Shown in pieces: positions 17,795-25,201 of a stretch of DNA of 46,043 nt. A model generated the notes under the pieces. It was not told the DNA's origin. It searched no databases and worked only from the letters and a program-made list of their open reading frames with translations. A program made the position numbers and the translations under genes. How positions within the stretch are numbered: the first letter of the stretch is position 1; each line of letters opens with the position of its first letter. This stretch comes from a virus, in IMG/VR virus record IMGVR_UViG_3300046004_000860, positions 1 to 46,043 of that record, one strand, 5' to 3'.

Positions 17795-18013
17795 TTAGGC
17801 CAAGACGTCGTTGAACTTCTTGGCGTCGGCGGTGCCGAGCTCAGACAGCGCCTTGGGTTCCGGCTTGGCCGGTTTTTCCTTGGCGGTCTTTGCTTCGGGC
17901 GAAGCCACGGGCGCAAACCACGAGCCTTTGGTCCCTTGCGGGATGTCGAGCTCGTCGCCTACGCGCACGCGGCGCCCGTTGTAAAACGCTGTTTTGATGG
18001 CAACGATTTTCAC
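17795..18013 (-). CDS. Small phage protein after the cement gene (72 aa)
   Basis: It starts MKIVAIKTAFYNGRRVRVGD and LDIPQGTKGSWF, a short conserved head, followed by a Lys/Pro/Glu-rich linker (AKTAKEKPAKPEPKALSE) and a short C-terminal helix. Genes of this build are common next to capsid genes in short-tailed phages, where their function is unknown. It lies 3 bases before the 118-residue gene and 10 after the cement gene. Confidence 0.65.
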   Translation of the reverse strand: MKIVAIKTAFYNGRRVRVGDELDIPQGTKGSWFAPVASPEAKTAKEKPAKPEPKALSELGTADAKKFNDVLA

Positions 18014-18023
18014 GGGCTACTCC

Positions 18024-18494
18024 TTAGAGCTGGAACGGTGCGTCAAACGACTTCTGGGTCACCGGGGACGGTGTCAGGTAGGCGTTGATCTTGCCGGCCG
18101 TGGTGGTCGTGGTGCCCGTGGTGCACAGGATGCCCAGGTAGCGCTCGTAGGTGCCCTTCGGCAGCTCGACCTGCAGCAGGGTCTTGCCTGCAGCCAGGTT
18201 GGCGTTGGTGGACGCAGCACCCGTGGCCTGGGACTGGGTGTTGGCGTGCAGCGTGCAGCTGGCAACAACGCCGCCACCCAGGGTGGCGAGCGAGTCGGAG
18301 ACCAGGAAGAACTGCACCGTGCCGGCCACACCGCCGGTGATGATTTCCGTGTCAACGGAGATCACGGCGTACAAGCTGTCGACGTCGTTGACGCCGTCGG
18401 TGCCCAGGTCGATCACGTCACCGATCAGCGCGGTGCCGGCGGCAGCGGCCACCGATACGGCGTCTGCGAATTCATTGCGTTCGTCGAGAATCAT
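18024..18494 (-). CDS. Capsid cement protein, Bbp16-like (156 aa)
   Basis: It starts MILDERNEFADAVSVAAAAG and DVIDLGTDGVNDV, the typical opening of the BPP-1 cement protein family, with the later QFFLVSDSLATLG and LQVELPKGTYERYLGILC segments. Such proteins bind the outer capsid surface and stabilise it. The gene directly follows the major capsid gene, as in BPP-1. Confidence 0.8.
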   Translation of the reverse strand: MILDERNEFADAVSVAAAAGTALIGDVIDLGTDGVNDVDSLYAVISVDTEIITGGVAGTVQFFLVSDSLATLGGGVVASCTLHANTQSQATGAASTNANLAAGKTLLQVELPKGTYERYLGILCTTGTTTTTAGKINAYLTPSPVTQKSFDAPFQL

Positions 18495-18525
18495 TTTGAT
18501 GTCCTTTCAGTGTTCAGGGGTGGGC

Positions 18526-19521
18526 TTAGACCACGCGGGTTTCGGTGTTGATCAGCGCGTCGGTGCGACGGACAGGGATGTCGTCGAACGTCATCACGCG
18601 CTTGCCCGACACGGATTCCCAGGTCAGGTTGGTGGACACCTTTTCCAGAATGCCCAGGCGCAGCTTCTCGCGCAGGTTGCGGTTCATGTAGAAGCACGCA
18701 CGGCCCTTGCCCAGCTGGGGGATACGCTCGGCCGCCTGAATCATCCAGGTGATCAGGTTCTTGGTGTTGGCGATCGTGTTCAGCTCGGACACGTCGATGT
18801 TCGCGATGCGAACAAAGTAGCGCCAGTCGCGGATCGTGAGGCCTGCGTCCCAACGGTAGTGGGTGCGGTAGCCTTCCATGCGGCCGCCCGCGCCGTCGAC
18901 GTTCTCGATGGTCACCTGGCCCTTGTCTTCCATCTGCAGGCCGCCCTGGCTGCCCTTCGGGTAGATACCGAAGCCAGTCTGGGGACCCCACACGCACAGC
19001 CAGATCGAGGTCAAGTCACCGCCGGCGCCGCTGAAGGCGTCGATGATGTTGTCGGCGTTCTGGGCAGACAGGGAGTTGAAGCGCGGTGCCAGGCCGGTGA
19101 AGGCTTCGGGCTCTGTGCCCTCGTTGCCGTAGAACAGGGTCTGTGCCTGCTCCTGGGCCATGCCTTCAATGTGCGCGGCGTCTTCCGACAGACGGAACGC
19201 AGCGGTGTTGCCGTTCAGGTCGGCCAGTGCCTTGTCGACTTCGGCGTAGGCTTCCAACATACCGCACGAGTCAGTGACCTGCGCGGTGGTGGACTTGCCG
19301 GGCTGCACGCCGCCGTACAGCTTGCGCCAGGTCGGAGTGGGCAGGCCGGTGCGCACGGTGGTCTTGTGGCCGGTGGGCAGGTTGCCTTCCTGCCAGCTCA
19401 TGTCTTCCAGCACAGGGTTCTGCGCGGCCATCAGTTCAACGATGGAGTCGATCTTGCCGTTGGGGTCCAGACGCTTGGAAACGTCCAGCAACGTGGGGTT
19501 GTTTACTGCGAGGGTTGCCAT
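18526..19521 (-). CDS. Major capsid protein, epsilon15 gp7/Bbp17-like (331 aa)
   Basis: It starts MATLAVNNPTLLDVSKRLDP, with GHKTTVRTGLPTPTWRKLYG, QPGKSTTAQVTDSCGMLEAY and DKALADLNGNTAAFRLSED, a strongly recognisable signature of epsilon15/BPP-1-type HK97-fold capsid proteins. Length matches the family (about 330). The run scaffold, capsid, cement reproduces the BPP-1 gene order. GGTT with a purine run precedes the ATG. Confidence 0.92.
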   Translation of the reverse strand: MATLAVNNPTLLDVSKRLDPNGKIDSIVELMAAQNPVLEDMSWQEGNLPTGHKTTVRTGLPTPTWRKLYGGVQPGKSTTAQVTDSCGMLEAYAEVDKALADLNGNTAAFRLSEDAAHIEGMAQEQAQTLFYGNEGTEPEAFTGLAPRFNSLSAQNADNIIDAFSGAGGDLTSIWLCVWGPQTGFGIYPKGSQGGLQMEDKGQVTIENVDGAGGRMEGYRTHYRWDAGLTIRDWRYFVRIANIDVSELNTIANTKNLITWMIQAAERIPQLGKGRACFYMNRNLREKLRLGILEKVSTNLTWESVSGKRVMTFDDIPVRRTDALINTETRVV

Positions 19522-19532
19522 TTTTTAACCTT

Positions 19533-20120
19533 TCAATTCATGGAGGGGAACATACGTTTTGCAATGTCGGTCTCGGCGCCCTTGGGGCTGCCCGGGACAA
19601 ACTTGTCTTCGCTGATGGCTTTGCCGGCTTTGTAGAACGCCTTGATCACCGCGGGGTGGTTGCCCAGTCCCGTGGAATTCAGCACGTCCTTCAGTTCAGG
19701 CGTGCCGAATGCGTCCATCGCTTTGCGTGCAACGGCCAGGTTCTCGTCGAGCTTGTCGCCACCGATCTCTGTGTCGGTCTTGACCTGTTCGACCCAAGAC
19801 TCCACCAACTTGACGTGCGCTTCGGTCTGACGCTGGGCCATCTTGGCTCCGACGTCGGCGACCTTTTGCGCCGTGGCTTGGTCGAGCTTCAGTTCCTTGG
19901 CAATCGCAGAGAACTCGTCGGCCGCGGCCTTATCGAGCTCAATCCCTTCCGGCATCTTGTACTCGTAGCTCTCTGGGACTTGGGGCTCGGGAGCCTTGTC
20001 ATCCGCATTGGGCTGCGCGTTCGCGTCTGCCGCAGGTGCGCCTGCATTCACATCAGCTTTATTCGGTTCCCCGGCGTCGTTGGAAGGTGTGCCGGTCCCC
20101 GCATCAATAGGATCACTCAT
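19533..20120 (-). CDS. Capsid scaffolding protein (195 aa)
   Basis: It has an acidic, Ala/Pro/Asp/Asn-rich disordered N-terminus (about 50 residues), a helical middle with KELKLDQATAQKVADVGAKM, and a basic C-terminal tail (AKRMFPSMN). This is the standard composition of podovirus scaffolding proteins that guide procapsid assembly. It lies 11 bases before the capsid gene and overlaps the Bbp19-like gene by 8 bases. Confidence 0.82.
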   Translation of the reverse strand: MSDPIDAGTGTPSNDAGEPNKADVNAGAPAADANAQPNADDKAPEPQVPESYEYKMPEGIELDKAAADEFSAIAKELKLDQATAQKVADVGAKMAQRQTEAHVKLVESWVEQVKTDTEIGGDKLDENLAVARKAMDAFGTPELKDVLNSTGLGNHPAVIKAFYKAGKAISEDKFVPGSPKGAETDIAKRMFPSMN

Positions 20121-20442
20121 CGTTGCCCTTGTACTCTTTGAGGAGTTTGAAATATCCCTCGGGTGCAGCCTCGAGAACTTCCGCTGTGAAGAACAAACCG
20201 ATGTGCCTCTTGCCTTCGTTGAACGCCATCAGGGAGCCTGAGTGGTTGAACGAGGTTCGATTGACACCGGCCTCCTCCAGCAGACGACTCACGATGCGTC
20301 GCCCTTGGGGGTGGGCCATCAGCCACTTCAGATCGTCAAGTTCCCTGCGGCGTCGTTCGCGTGCCCCTGCCTCGTCGGCTTCGGCCTCGCGCTCCAGGCC
20401 CCGCAGGTCCGTCGGGTCCGTCGTGTTTGACTTGGTCGCCAT
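20113..20442 (-). CDS. Bbp19-like small virion-region protein (109 aa)
   Basis: It has a charged helical N-terminus, then a conserved block GRRIVSRLLEEAGVNRTSFN with EGKRHIGLFFTAEVLEA and a FKLLKEY end, matching the Bbp19 family found between portal and scaffold genes of BPP-1-like phages. Function is unknown. It overlaps the scaffold start by 8 bases. Confidence 0.75.
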   Translation of the reverse strand: MATKSNTTDPTDLRGLEREAEADEAGARERRRRELDDLKWLMAHPQGRRIVSRLLEEAGVNRTSFNHSGSLMAFNEGKRHIGLFFTAEVLEAAPEGYFKLLKEYKGNDE

Positions 20443-20463
20443 CCTAGTGCGGTGCTTTCATCT

Positions 20464-20472
20464 CACGGACAC
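20464..20472 (-). promoter_or_regulatory. Post-stop motif GTGTCCGTG, copy C
   Basis: On the minus strand the 9-mer begins two bases after the TGA stop of the portal gene and 22 bases before the Bbp19-like ATG. Confidence 0.5.
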
Positions 20473-20474
20473 GC

Positions 20475-22160
20475 TCAGACCGCGGAGGCCGAGGGCGTGT
20501 TGTAGCCCATCAGTCCGTTCATCACGTCCTGCAGGCCCTGGGTGTTGATCTCGCTCGCGGTCTTGGCGCTGTCGACCATCTGCGGTGCGGCAGCGGCGGC
20601 CTGCTGTGCGGCCATCTGTTGCGCACGTTGCGCACGGTTCTGTGCGACCACCTCGTCGGCCACGATGATCTTGGGATTGACCCCGTACATCTCGCCGTAG
20701 TCGTCGACGACCTGGTCGAAGTCCACCTTGTCCAGCACCTCGGGCTTGAGGGCGGCGAGCTGGCCGACGGTGCCCAGCAAGCGGTCGACGCCTTGGGCTG
20801 CGACGGCGCGTTGTGCCTGTGCCAGCACGCTGATGAACTGCACGTTCAGATCCACGCCCTGCAGCTCGGGCGGTGCCTCGGGCAGGATGCCGGCCTCGTG
20901 CGCGTAGTCGAACGCCATGTCGATGAGCGGGCTCAGGAGCTCGTTGTGCAAGCGCTCGAGCACCGGGCCCAGCATCAAGAGCTTCTCTTCGTGGCGCTCG
21001 GCGACTTCGGTCGCGGTGATGCCAGAGCGCGAGTCGTTGGCCAGCATCATGAACAGGTCGGCGTAGTACGCACTGCGGATGCGCTCGCGCACGTCCTGCA
21101 CGTCCAGCAGCAGGTGCTGCAGGTTCAGGTTGACGTCGAACGCCGAGCGCACGCCGGCGCTCTGGCCGTTGCTGTCGACGTAGAACACGCCGCCCGGCAA
21201 CCTAGCCTTGGCCGATTCCTTGTAGCGCGTGGGCACTTGCAGCGGCGGGTTGACCTGGTAGTCGATCGCCTGGCCCTTGCGCAGCTGTTGGTGTTGCAAC
21301 TGCTTCACGTCGCCCAGGCACTCCATGCCGGGGCTGGTGCCGTAGACGTCGTTGCCGGTCACGACCCAGCGCGGGGCCAGCGCCGGGAAGCGCTTGAAGC
21401 CGGATTCGCTCAGGTACTTGTCGAACTGGTCCTTGCCGGGCTCCATGTAGAGCGAGGCAAAGCGCATGTTCTTGGCATCGCGCTTGGTCAGGTCGCGGTT
21501 GCGCCGAGGCTCGATCATGTGCACCACGTCGACCCACTGGTCGTAGTTGCCGCGGTTGTAGAGCGAGCGCACGGTCTCGCTGCAGTTCTCTTTGCCGAAG
21601 CGCTCGACCATCTGGCCGACCGTCATCTGGAACTCGCGGCACAGCGTGTCGACCATGCCCTTGTCGTTGGTGGCCAGTGCGTACTCACCCACGGTCAGCG
21701 GGTAGTGGTGCAGCACGTTGTCGAAGTCGGGCAGCACGATGCTCGAGCCCGTGCCGAAGAGGCCGAGCTCCTCGTAGATCGTGTGCAGCGCGCGGTAGGT
21801 GTTGGAGGCGGAGAAGATGGCGCGCAGCAAGGCGGCGCTGTCGTGCAGCCAGGCCTTGACCGCGGGCGACTCCATCAGGTCCTTGTCCTGGATCTCGAGC
21901 TTGAACCACGGCCGGGCCGGGCTCGTCATGCCCGACATCAGGCCGGCGGCCAGGGTGCGGGCGCCGAACACGGCGGTGTTGTCCAGGATGGAGTTGGCGC
22001 GCTTGTCGCCCTTGTTGCGATCGGTCACGACAAAGCGGCCCGCACGGGGCTGCTGGTACTCGCTGATCTCACGCCAGTGCGTGATCCAGCTCGAGCGCTC
22101 GTTCCAGAGCGCCGCCTTACGGGCGAGTACGCGCTGTCGTTTGTTGATCGGTTGGTCCAT
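20475..22160 (-). CDS. Portal (head-tail connector) protein (561 aa)
   Basis: It starts MDQPINKRQRVLARKAALWN, followed by WITHWREISEYQQPRAGRFV and RTLAAGLMSGMTSPARPWFK, diagnostic of podovirus portal proteins. The C-terminus is Gln/Ala-rich (RAQQMAAQQAAAAAPQM), the usual barrel/crown. A dodecameric ring at the packaging vertex is known for the family. I chose ATG 22160, which overlaps the preceding stop (TGATG); a GTG three bases earlier is possible. Confidence 0.92.
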   Translation of the reverse strand: MDQPINKRQRVLARKAALWNERSSWITHWREISEYQQPRAGRFVVTDRNKGDKRANSILDNTAVFGARTLAAGLMSGMTSPARPWFKLEIQDKDLMESPAVKAWLHDSAALLRAIFSASNTYRALHTIYEELGLFGTGSSIVLPDFDNVLHHYPLTVGEYALATNDKGMVDTLCREFQMTVGQMVERFGKENCSETVRSLYNRGNYDQWVDVVHMIEPRRNRDLTKRDAKNMRFASLYMEPGKDQFDKYLSESGFKRFPALAPRWVVTGNDVYGTSPGMECLGDVKQLQHQQLRKGQAIDYQVNPPLQVPTRYKESAKARLPGGVFYVDSNGQSAGVRSAFDVNLNLQHLLLDVQDVRERIRSAYYADLFMMLANDSRSGITATEVAERHEEKLLMLGPVLERLHNELLSPLIDMAFDYAHEAGILPEAPPELQGVDLNVQFISVLAQAQRAVAAQGVDRLLGTVGQLAALKPEVLDKVDFDQVVDDYGEMYGVNPKIIVADEVVAQNRAQRAQQMAAQQAAAAAPQMVDSAKTASEINTQGLQDVMNGLMGYNTPSASAV

Positions 22161-22363
22161 CACCCACCCAGCAATGTGCTCTTGCCGGTGTTGAGCGCGC
22201 TGGCCGCAATGCCGGTGGGCCCGGTGAGCAGGGAGCCTGCACCCATGGCGGCGCTGTTGCGACGCTGGCGCATCATGTCGGCGGGCTTGGCCGCGTTATC
22301 GGGCTGCTTGATCTCCTGGGGAGGGGGCGGCGGCGGTGGCACGCTGGGGGTACTCATGCACAT
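22160..22363 (-). CDS. Proline-rich small virion-region protein (67 aa)
   Basis: It starts MCMSTPSVPPPPPPPQEIKQ, then ADMMRQRRNSAAMGAGSLLT and a Gly-rich end. Similar small proteins immediately precede the portal gene in BPP-1-like podoviruses and are probably virion-associated. ATG 22363 has AGGAG 8 bases upstream; a second ATG lies 6 bases in. That ribosome-binding site lies partly within a perfect 7-bp hairpin. The stop overlaps the portal ATG by one base. Confidence 0.7.
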   Translation of the reverse strand: MCMSTPSVPPPPPPPQEIKQPDNAAKPADMMRQRRNSAAMGAGSLLTGPTGIAASALNTGKSTLLGG

Positions 22364-22366
22364 GGT

Positions 22367-22386
22367 GCGAACTCCTATCAGTTCGC
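22367..22386 (-). promoter_or_regulatory. Hairpin presenting the ribosome-binding site of the pre-portal gene
   Basis: GCGAACT (22367-22373) and AGTTCGC (22380-22386) are a perfect 7-bp inverted repeat around a 6-base loop. On the minus strand the AGGAG for ATG 22363 spans the loop and the first bases of the 3' arm. It could act as a translation control element for the coupled small protein/portal pair; the role is inferred. Confidence 0.45.
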
Positions 22387-22412
22387 GGCATTGTGCAAGG
22401 CGGCGCAGCGGT

Positions 22413-22421
22413 CACGGACAC
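22413..22421 (-). promoter_or_regulatory. Post-stop motif GTGTCCGTG, copy D
   Basis: On the minus strand it begins one base after the TAG of the large terminase gene and 50 bases before the next start codon. It shares flanking bases with the other copies (TAG-C-GTGTCCGTGAC). Confidence 0.5.
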
Positions 22422-22422
22422 G

Positions 22423-24024
22423 CTACAGGTTGCGGTAGGGGTCGTAATCCAGCGAGCTCTCGGGCTCGCGCAGTGCGCGGATGGCGCGCACCTTGGGCGT
22501 ATCGATCAGCGCCAGGATCACGGCGGTGGCCCGGTCGGGGCTGCGGCCCACGCGCTCGATGATGTCGTCGCGGCTCTCGACCTTGATCGTCATGCCCGAC
22601 ATTTCCCAGCGCGGTGCACAGAGTTCGGCCAGCAGGTCCTTGTCGTCGGGCAGTGCGATGCCGTTGTCGGCCTGCGGGTCCAGTGCCTCGCGCATCTGCC
22701 ACCACAACTGGCTGCGCAGGTTGAAAAACGACAGGCGCCCGGACTTGTCCAGGCTCGTGGCGCGCTCGCTCACGTTGACGCCGTAGACGTCCTGGCCTGC
22801 GGAGTTGAGCACGTCGTAGGGGCTGGCGCCGACACCGATCACGTCCAACTGGATCGGTGCATGGTCGCGCCGCTCGCCGATCACCAGCCCGGCCACCACG
22901 TTGCCGTTGGGGGTCTCGCTGCCTGGGTAGACCTTGAGCTTGTCGAACCACAGCGTGGTCTCGGGTGCCTTGTGGCGCGTGGCGATGATCGTGTTGTCCT
23001 TGCCACCGCGCGCCACGTCCACACCCATGGCCATCATCTCGCCGCGGGGGTTGCGCTCTTTCCAGCGCGCCATGGCCATCTCTACCCACTTGGTGGGTAC
23101 AACCTGCCAAGGGTCATCTTCCATACCCGCCTCGAAGTCACCGCGCAGCATCTGACTGCGCAATGGCTCGGGCAGCGCCTGCAGCTGCGACATGTAGCCG
23201 GTCGACACGAGGAACGGGTTGTCGGTGATGCGCGAGGGGATGAACGTGCGCGACTCGGGCTTGATGATCTCCTCGGGCAGGTGCGCCAGGATGTCGAAGT
23301 CGTAGACGCGCTGCCCGGCTTCGAGCACGAACATGCGCGCATCGTTGTCGGCGATCCACACGTCCTTGCCGGTCTCGGGGTCGACGTACACGTAGCGCAG
23401 CACACCCGGGTCGGTCGGGTACAACGGGTGCTTCTTGTTGAGCCAGGGCGCGAAGAAGTCGATCACCCAGCGACCTTCAGCATTGGTCGGTGGGTTGAAC
23501 GTCAGCAGCGTGCAGGTGCGCTGCCCGGGCCGCGTGGTACGCACCCAGCCCTTCACGAAGCGCACCTGGGCCTCGAGGAAGTTGGCGGCCTCGTCGATCA
23601 CCAGCAGGTCCTTGGGTCGGCCCTGGTACTTGGTCTCGTCGCCCAGGTTGGGCATGGAGTTGAATTCGATTTGCCGGTCGTCGCTGTCGCGGTACACGGT
23701 GGGCTTGCCGTTGATGTCGGCGCGTGAGCCCACGATCTCGGCCAGGCGATCGATGATGCCGGTGAGCTGTGGGCCTTCACGTCGGAAGATCTGCGTGCGG
23801 TAGTGCTTGGTGATGGCCAGCCCCACGGCCAGATCCGTCTTGCCACCGCCGGCAGCGCCACCGAACCCGATCACATCCGCCTGGCTCTCGTAGGCCATCT
23901 GCTGCGGGCCTGGCAGCGGGCGCCAGCGCGCCTCCTCCAGGTCGGCTGCCACCAATGCGTTGAGCTCCTCGCGCTCGGCTGGGGTCAGGTAGCGCTCGAG
24001 GTCGCGCGCCTCTTGTGGGGTCAC
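22423..24024 (-). CDS. Terminase large subunit (533 aa)
   Basis: This is the DNA-packaging motor. Walker A is GGAAGGGKT at residues 55-63, and Walker B is LLVIDEAANF with Asp/Glu at 144-145. The C-terminal RNase H-like nuclease begins near 340 (MGVDVARGGKDNT), with a further Asp in LDVIGVGASPYDVL. Length is normal for the family. Translation starts at GTG 24024, which overlaps the TGA of the tiny membrane protein (GTGA), so the two are coupled. Confidence 0.95.
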   Translation of the reverse strand: MTPQEARDLERYLTPAEREELNALVAADLEEARWRPLPGPQQMAYESQADVIGFGGAAGGGKTDLAVGLAITKHYRTQIFRREGPQLTGIIDRLAEIVGSRADINGKPTVYRDSDDRQIEFNSMPNLGDETKYQGRPKDLLVIDEAANFLEAQVRFVKGWVRTTRPGQRTCTLLTFNPPTNAEGRWVIDFFAPWLNKKHPLYPTDPGVLRYVYVDPETGKDVWIADNDARMFVLEAGQRVYDFDILAHLPEEIIKPESRTFIPSRITDNPFLVSTGYMSQLQALPEPLRSQMLRGDFEAGMEDDPWQVVPTKWVEMAMARWKERNPRGEMMAMGVDVARGGKDNTIIATRHKAPETTLWFDKLKVYPGSETPNGNVVAGLVIGERRDHAPIQLDVIGVGASPYDVLNSAGQDVYGVNVSERATSLDKSGRLSFFNLRSQLWWQMREALDPQADNGIALPDDKDLLAELCAPRWEMSGMTIKVESRDDIIERVGRSPDRATAVILALIDTPKVRAIRALREPESSLDYDPYRNL

Positions 24025-24113
24025 CAGCGGCCCTTGCTGGCCCCATCAAGCCACAAGAGGGCGGCAATGACTGCAGCCGCCAGGCCAATGATGTAGATCG
24101 GTTCGATGTTCAT
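24021..24113 (-). CDS. Tiny single-span membrane protein between TerS and TerL (30 aa)
   Basis: ATG 24113 opens MNIEPIYIIGLAAAVIAALL, then WLDGASKGRW: one hydrophobic helix of about 18 residues with a short basic tail. It is flanked by two 4-base overlaps: its ATG with the previous TGA (ATGA), and its TGA with the TerL GTG (GTGA). This double coupling argues that it is a real gene. Function unknown. Confidence 0.7.
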   Translation of the reverse strand: MNIEPIYIIGLAAAVIAALLWLDGASKGRW

Positions 24114-24364
24114 GCGGCCACCTGCTGTTCTCCGGGCTTCGCAGTAACGGGAGGCAGCGGCTCAAGCCAGTCTTGCGCGAAGTCGGCGGTGGGGCCGATT
24201 GCCCCGTACTCGGTGACTATCTCGCCGACGACAGCAGTGCATCGCCAGATTCGTCCCAGCTTCGAGTGCTCGCCCTGCAGGGATACCACGCGCACGGTCT
24301 TGCCGACGTTCAGGCCGTCGGTGCCGCCTATCACTTTGCAAAGAACACCAGCGTAGATTTTCAT
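24110..24364 (-). CDS. Hypothetical protein between terminase genes (84 aa)
   Basis: It encodes MKIYAGVLCKVIGGTDGLNV, GKTVRVVSLQGEHSKLGRIW and an acidic C-terminus. The beta-rich pattern with GKTVRVVS suggests a small KOW/SH3-like barrel, but I do not recognise the family. ATG overlaps the TerS stop (ATGA), and its stop overlaps the next ATG. Confidence 0.65.
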   Translation of the reverse strand: MKIYAGVLCKVIGGTDGLNVGKTVRVVSLQGEHSKLGRIWRCTAVVGEIVTEYGAIGPTADFAQDWLEPLPPVTAKPGEQQVAA

Positions 24365-24930
24365 GCCAGATCCCCGAACTCGTCGGCCTCGATCTTGCGC
24401 TGCTTGGCCATGGCCAGCAGCTGCGCCACGCGCGCACTGCGCTTGGTCTCATCGATCACCACCGGTGCGCCCTCGGCGCCGGTGAGCTCGGTGCGATCCG
24501 CATAGACCTTCTTGCGTCGGCCCTTGAGGTACAGCGCCAGCATGGCGTCGCTGTGCTTGCGCACGGTGAGCGGGATGGGTTGGCCATGCTCGTCCAGCGC
24601 GATGCGCCAGCGTTCCTCCTCGACCTCCTCGCCGGTCTCGGCGTGGCGGTGCTTCACCGTGTAGCGCTCGTAGCGGTAGGCCAGGCGGCCCTTGTCGATC
24701 ACCGGCTCCTCGTAGCCCGTCACGGCGCGCCGGTAGGCCTCCTGCTCGGCCTTGTCGATGCCTTGCTCCATGGCGTCGTCCCAGGCTAGGGCGAAGTCGG
24801 CATCGGCCTCACGGGCACGATAGGCGGTGCTGCGCTCGATCTCCACGGCAGCGCAGGCGTGGGCTACCACAGGCACATCACGCAGTGCTGCCAGGAAGGC
24901 GGGTTTCCAGTCGAAGGGGTGTTTGGCCAT
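24361..24930 (-). CDS. Terminase small subunit (189 aa)
   Basis: Its N-terminal helix-turn-helix lies in FLAALRDVPVVAHACAAVEI and RSTAYRAREADADFALAWDD, then there is a charged central region and a C-terminal helical end (LLAMAKQRKIEADEFGDLA). This is the usual small terminase plan for packaging-site recognition, and it lies upstream of TerL. I chose ATG 24930; a TTG at 24939 is in frame. No good ribosome-binding site is visible for either. Confidence 0.82.
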   Translation of the reverse strand: MAKHPFDWKPAFLAALRDVPVVAHACAAVEIERSTAYRAREADADFALAWDDAMEQGIDKAEQEAYRRAVTGYEEPVIDKGRLAYRYERYTVKHRHAETGEEVEEERWRIALDEHGQPIPLTVRKHSDAMLALYLKGRRKKVYADRTELTGAEGAPVVIDETKRSARVAQLLAMAKQRKIEADEFGDLA

Positions 24931-24951
24931 GGTGTGCAATTTAGCGTGGTG

Positions 24952-25188
24952 CTATTCGGTCACGGATACGCGAACGATCCGTGCAATGGGTTGGCCGCGG
25001 CGCCGGCCAGATGCGATGTGCGCGATGCAGGATTTGCTGACGTCCATCTTCTCGGCCACCTTGGCCAGGGACAGACCCGACTCCAGCAGTTCCAGCACCA
25101 GCTCGACCTCGCTGTCCAGCAGCTTGGCTCGAGGGTGTGACTCACCGACCCGGCGGGAGTTTTCGTTCAGTGCGACCAGTTTCTGCAT
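24952..25188 (-). CDS. Helix-turn-helix DNA-binding protein (78 aa)
   Basis: ATG 25188 opens MQKLVALNENSRRVGESHPR, then a resolvase-type HTH: LESGLSLAKVAEKMDVSKSC followed by IAHIASGRRRGQ. AGGAG precedes the start by about 10 bases and overlaps the stop of the GIY-YIG gene. It is just upstream of TerS, so it may control late transcription or recognise a packaging/origin site; this is inferred. A longer frame to 25407 exists but would run through the GTTGC cluster without coding signals. Its last codons contain the variant late motif. Confidence 0.65.
   Translation of the reverse strand: MQKLVALNENSRRVGESHPRAKLLDSEVELVLELLESGLSLAKVAEKMDVSKSCIAHIASGRRRGQPIARIVRVSVTE
24961..24969 (-). promoter_or_regulatory. 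Variant late motif GTATCCGTG, copy E
   Basis: One base differs from GTGTCCGTG. It lies inside the last codons of the HTH gene rather than after its stop, and 31 bases before the TerS ATG. Its position at the head of the late genes fits the other four copies. Confidence 0.35.
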
Positions 25189-25201
25189 TTTTTGCACGCT
25201 C

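Noticed and set aside
18151-19635. Plus-strand ORF of 494 codons opposite capsid and cement genes
   Set aside because: It is complementary to two recognised structural genes and has the same GC-driven antisense composition.
20619-22562. Plus-strand ORF of 647 codons opposite portal and TerL
   Set aside because: It is the antisense of the portal gene, with no start signals and no recognisable protein; the minus-strand genes are certain.
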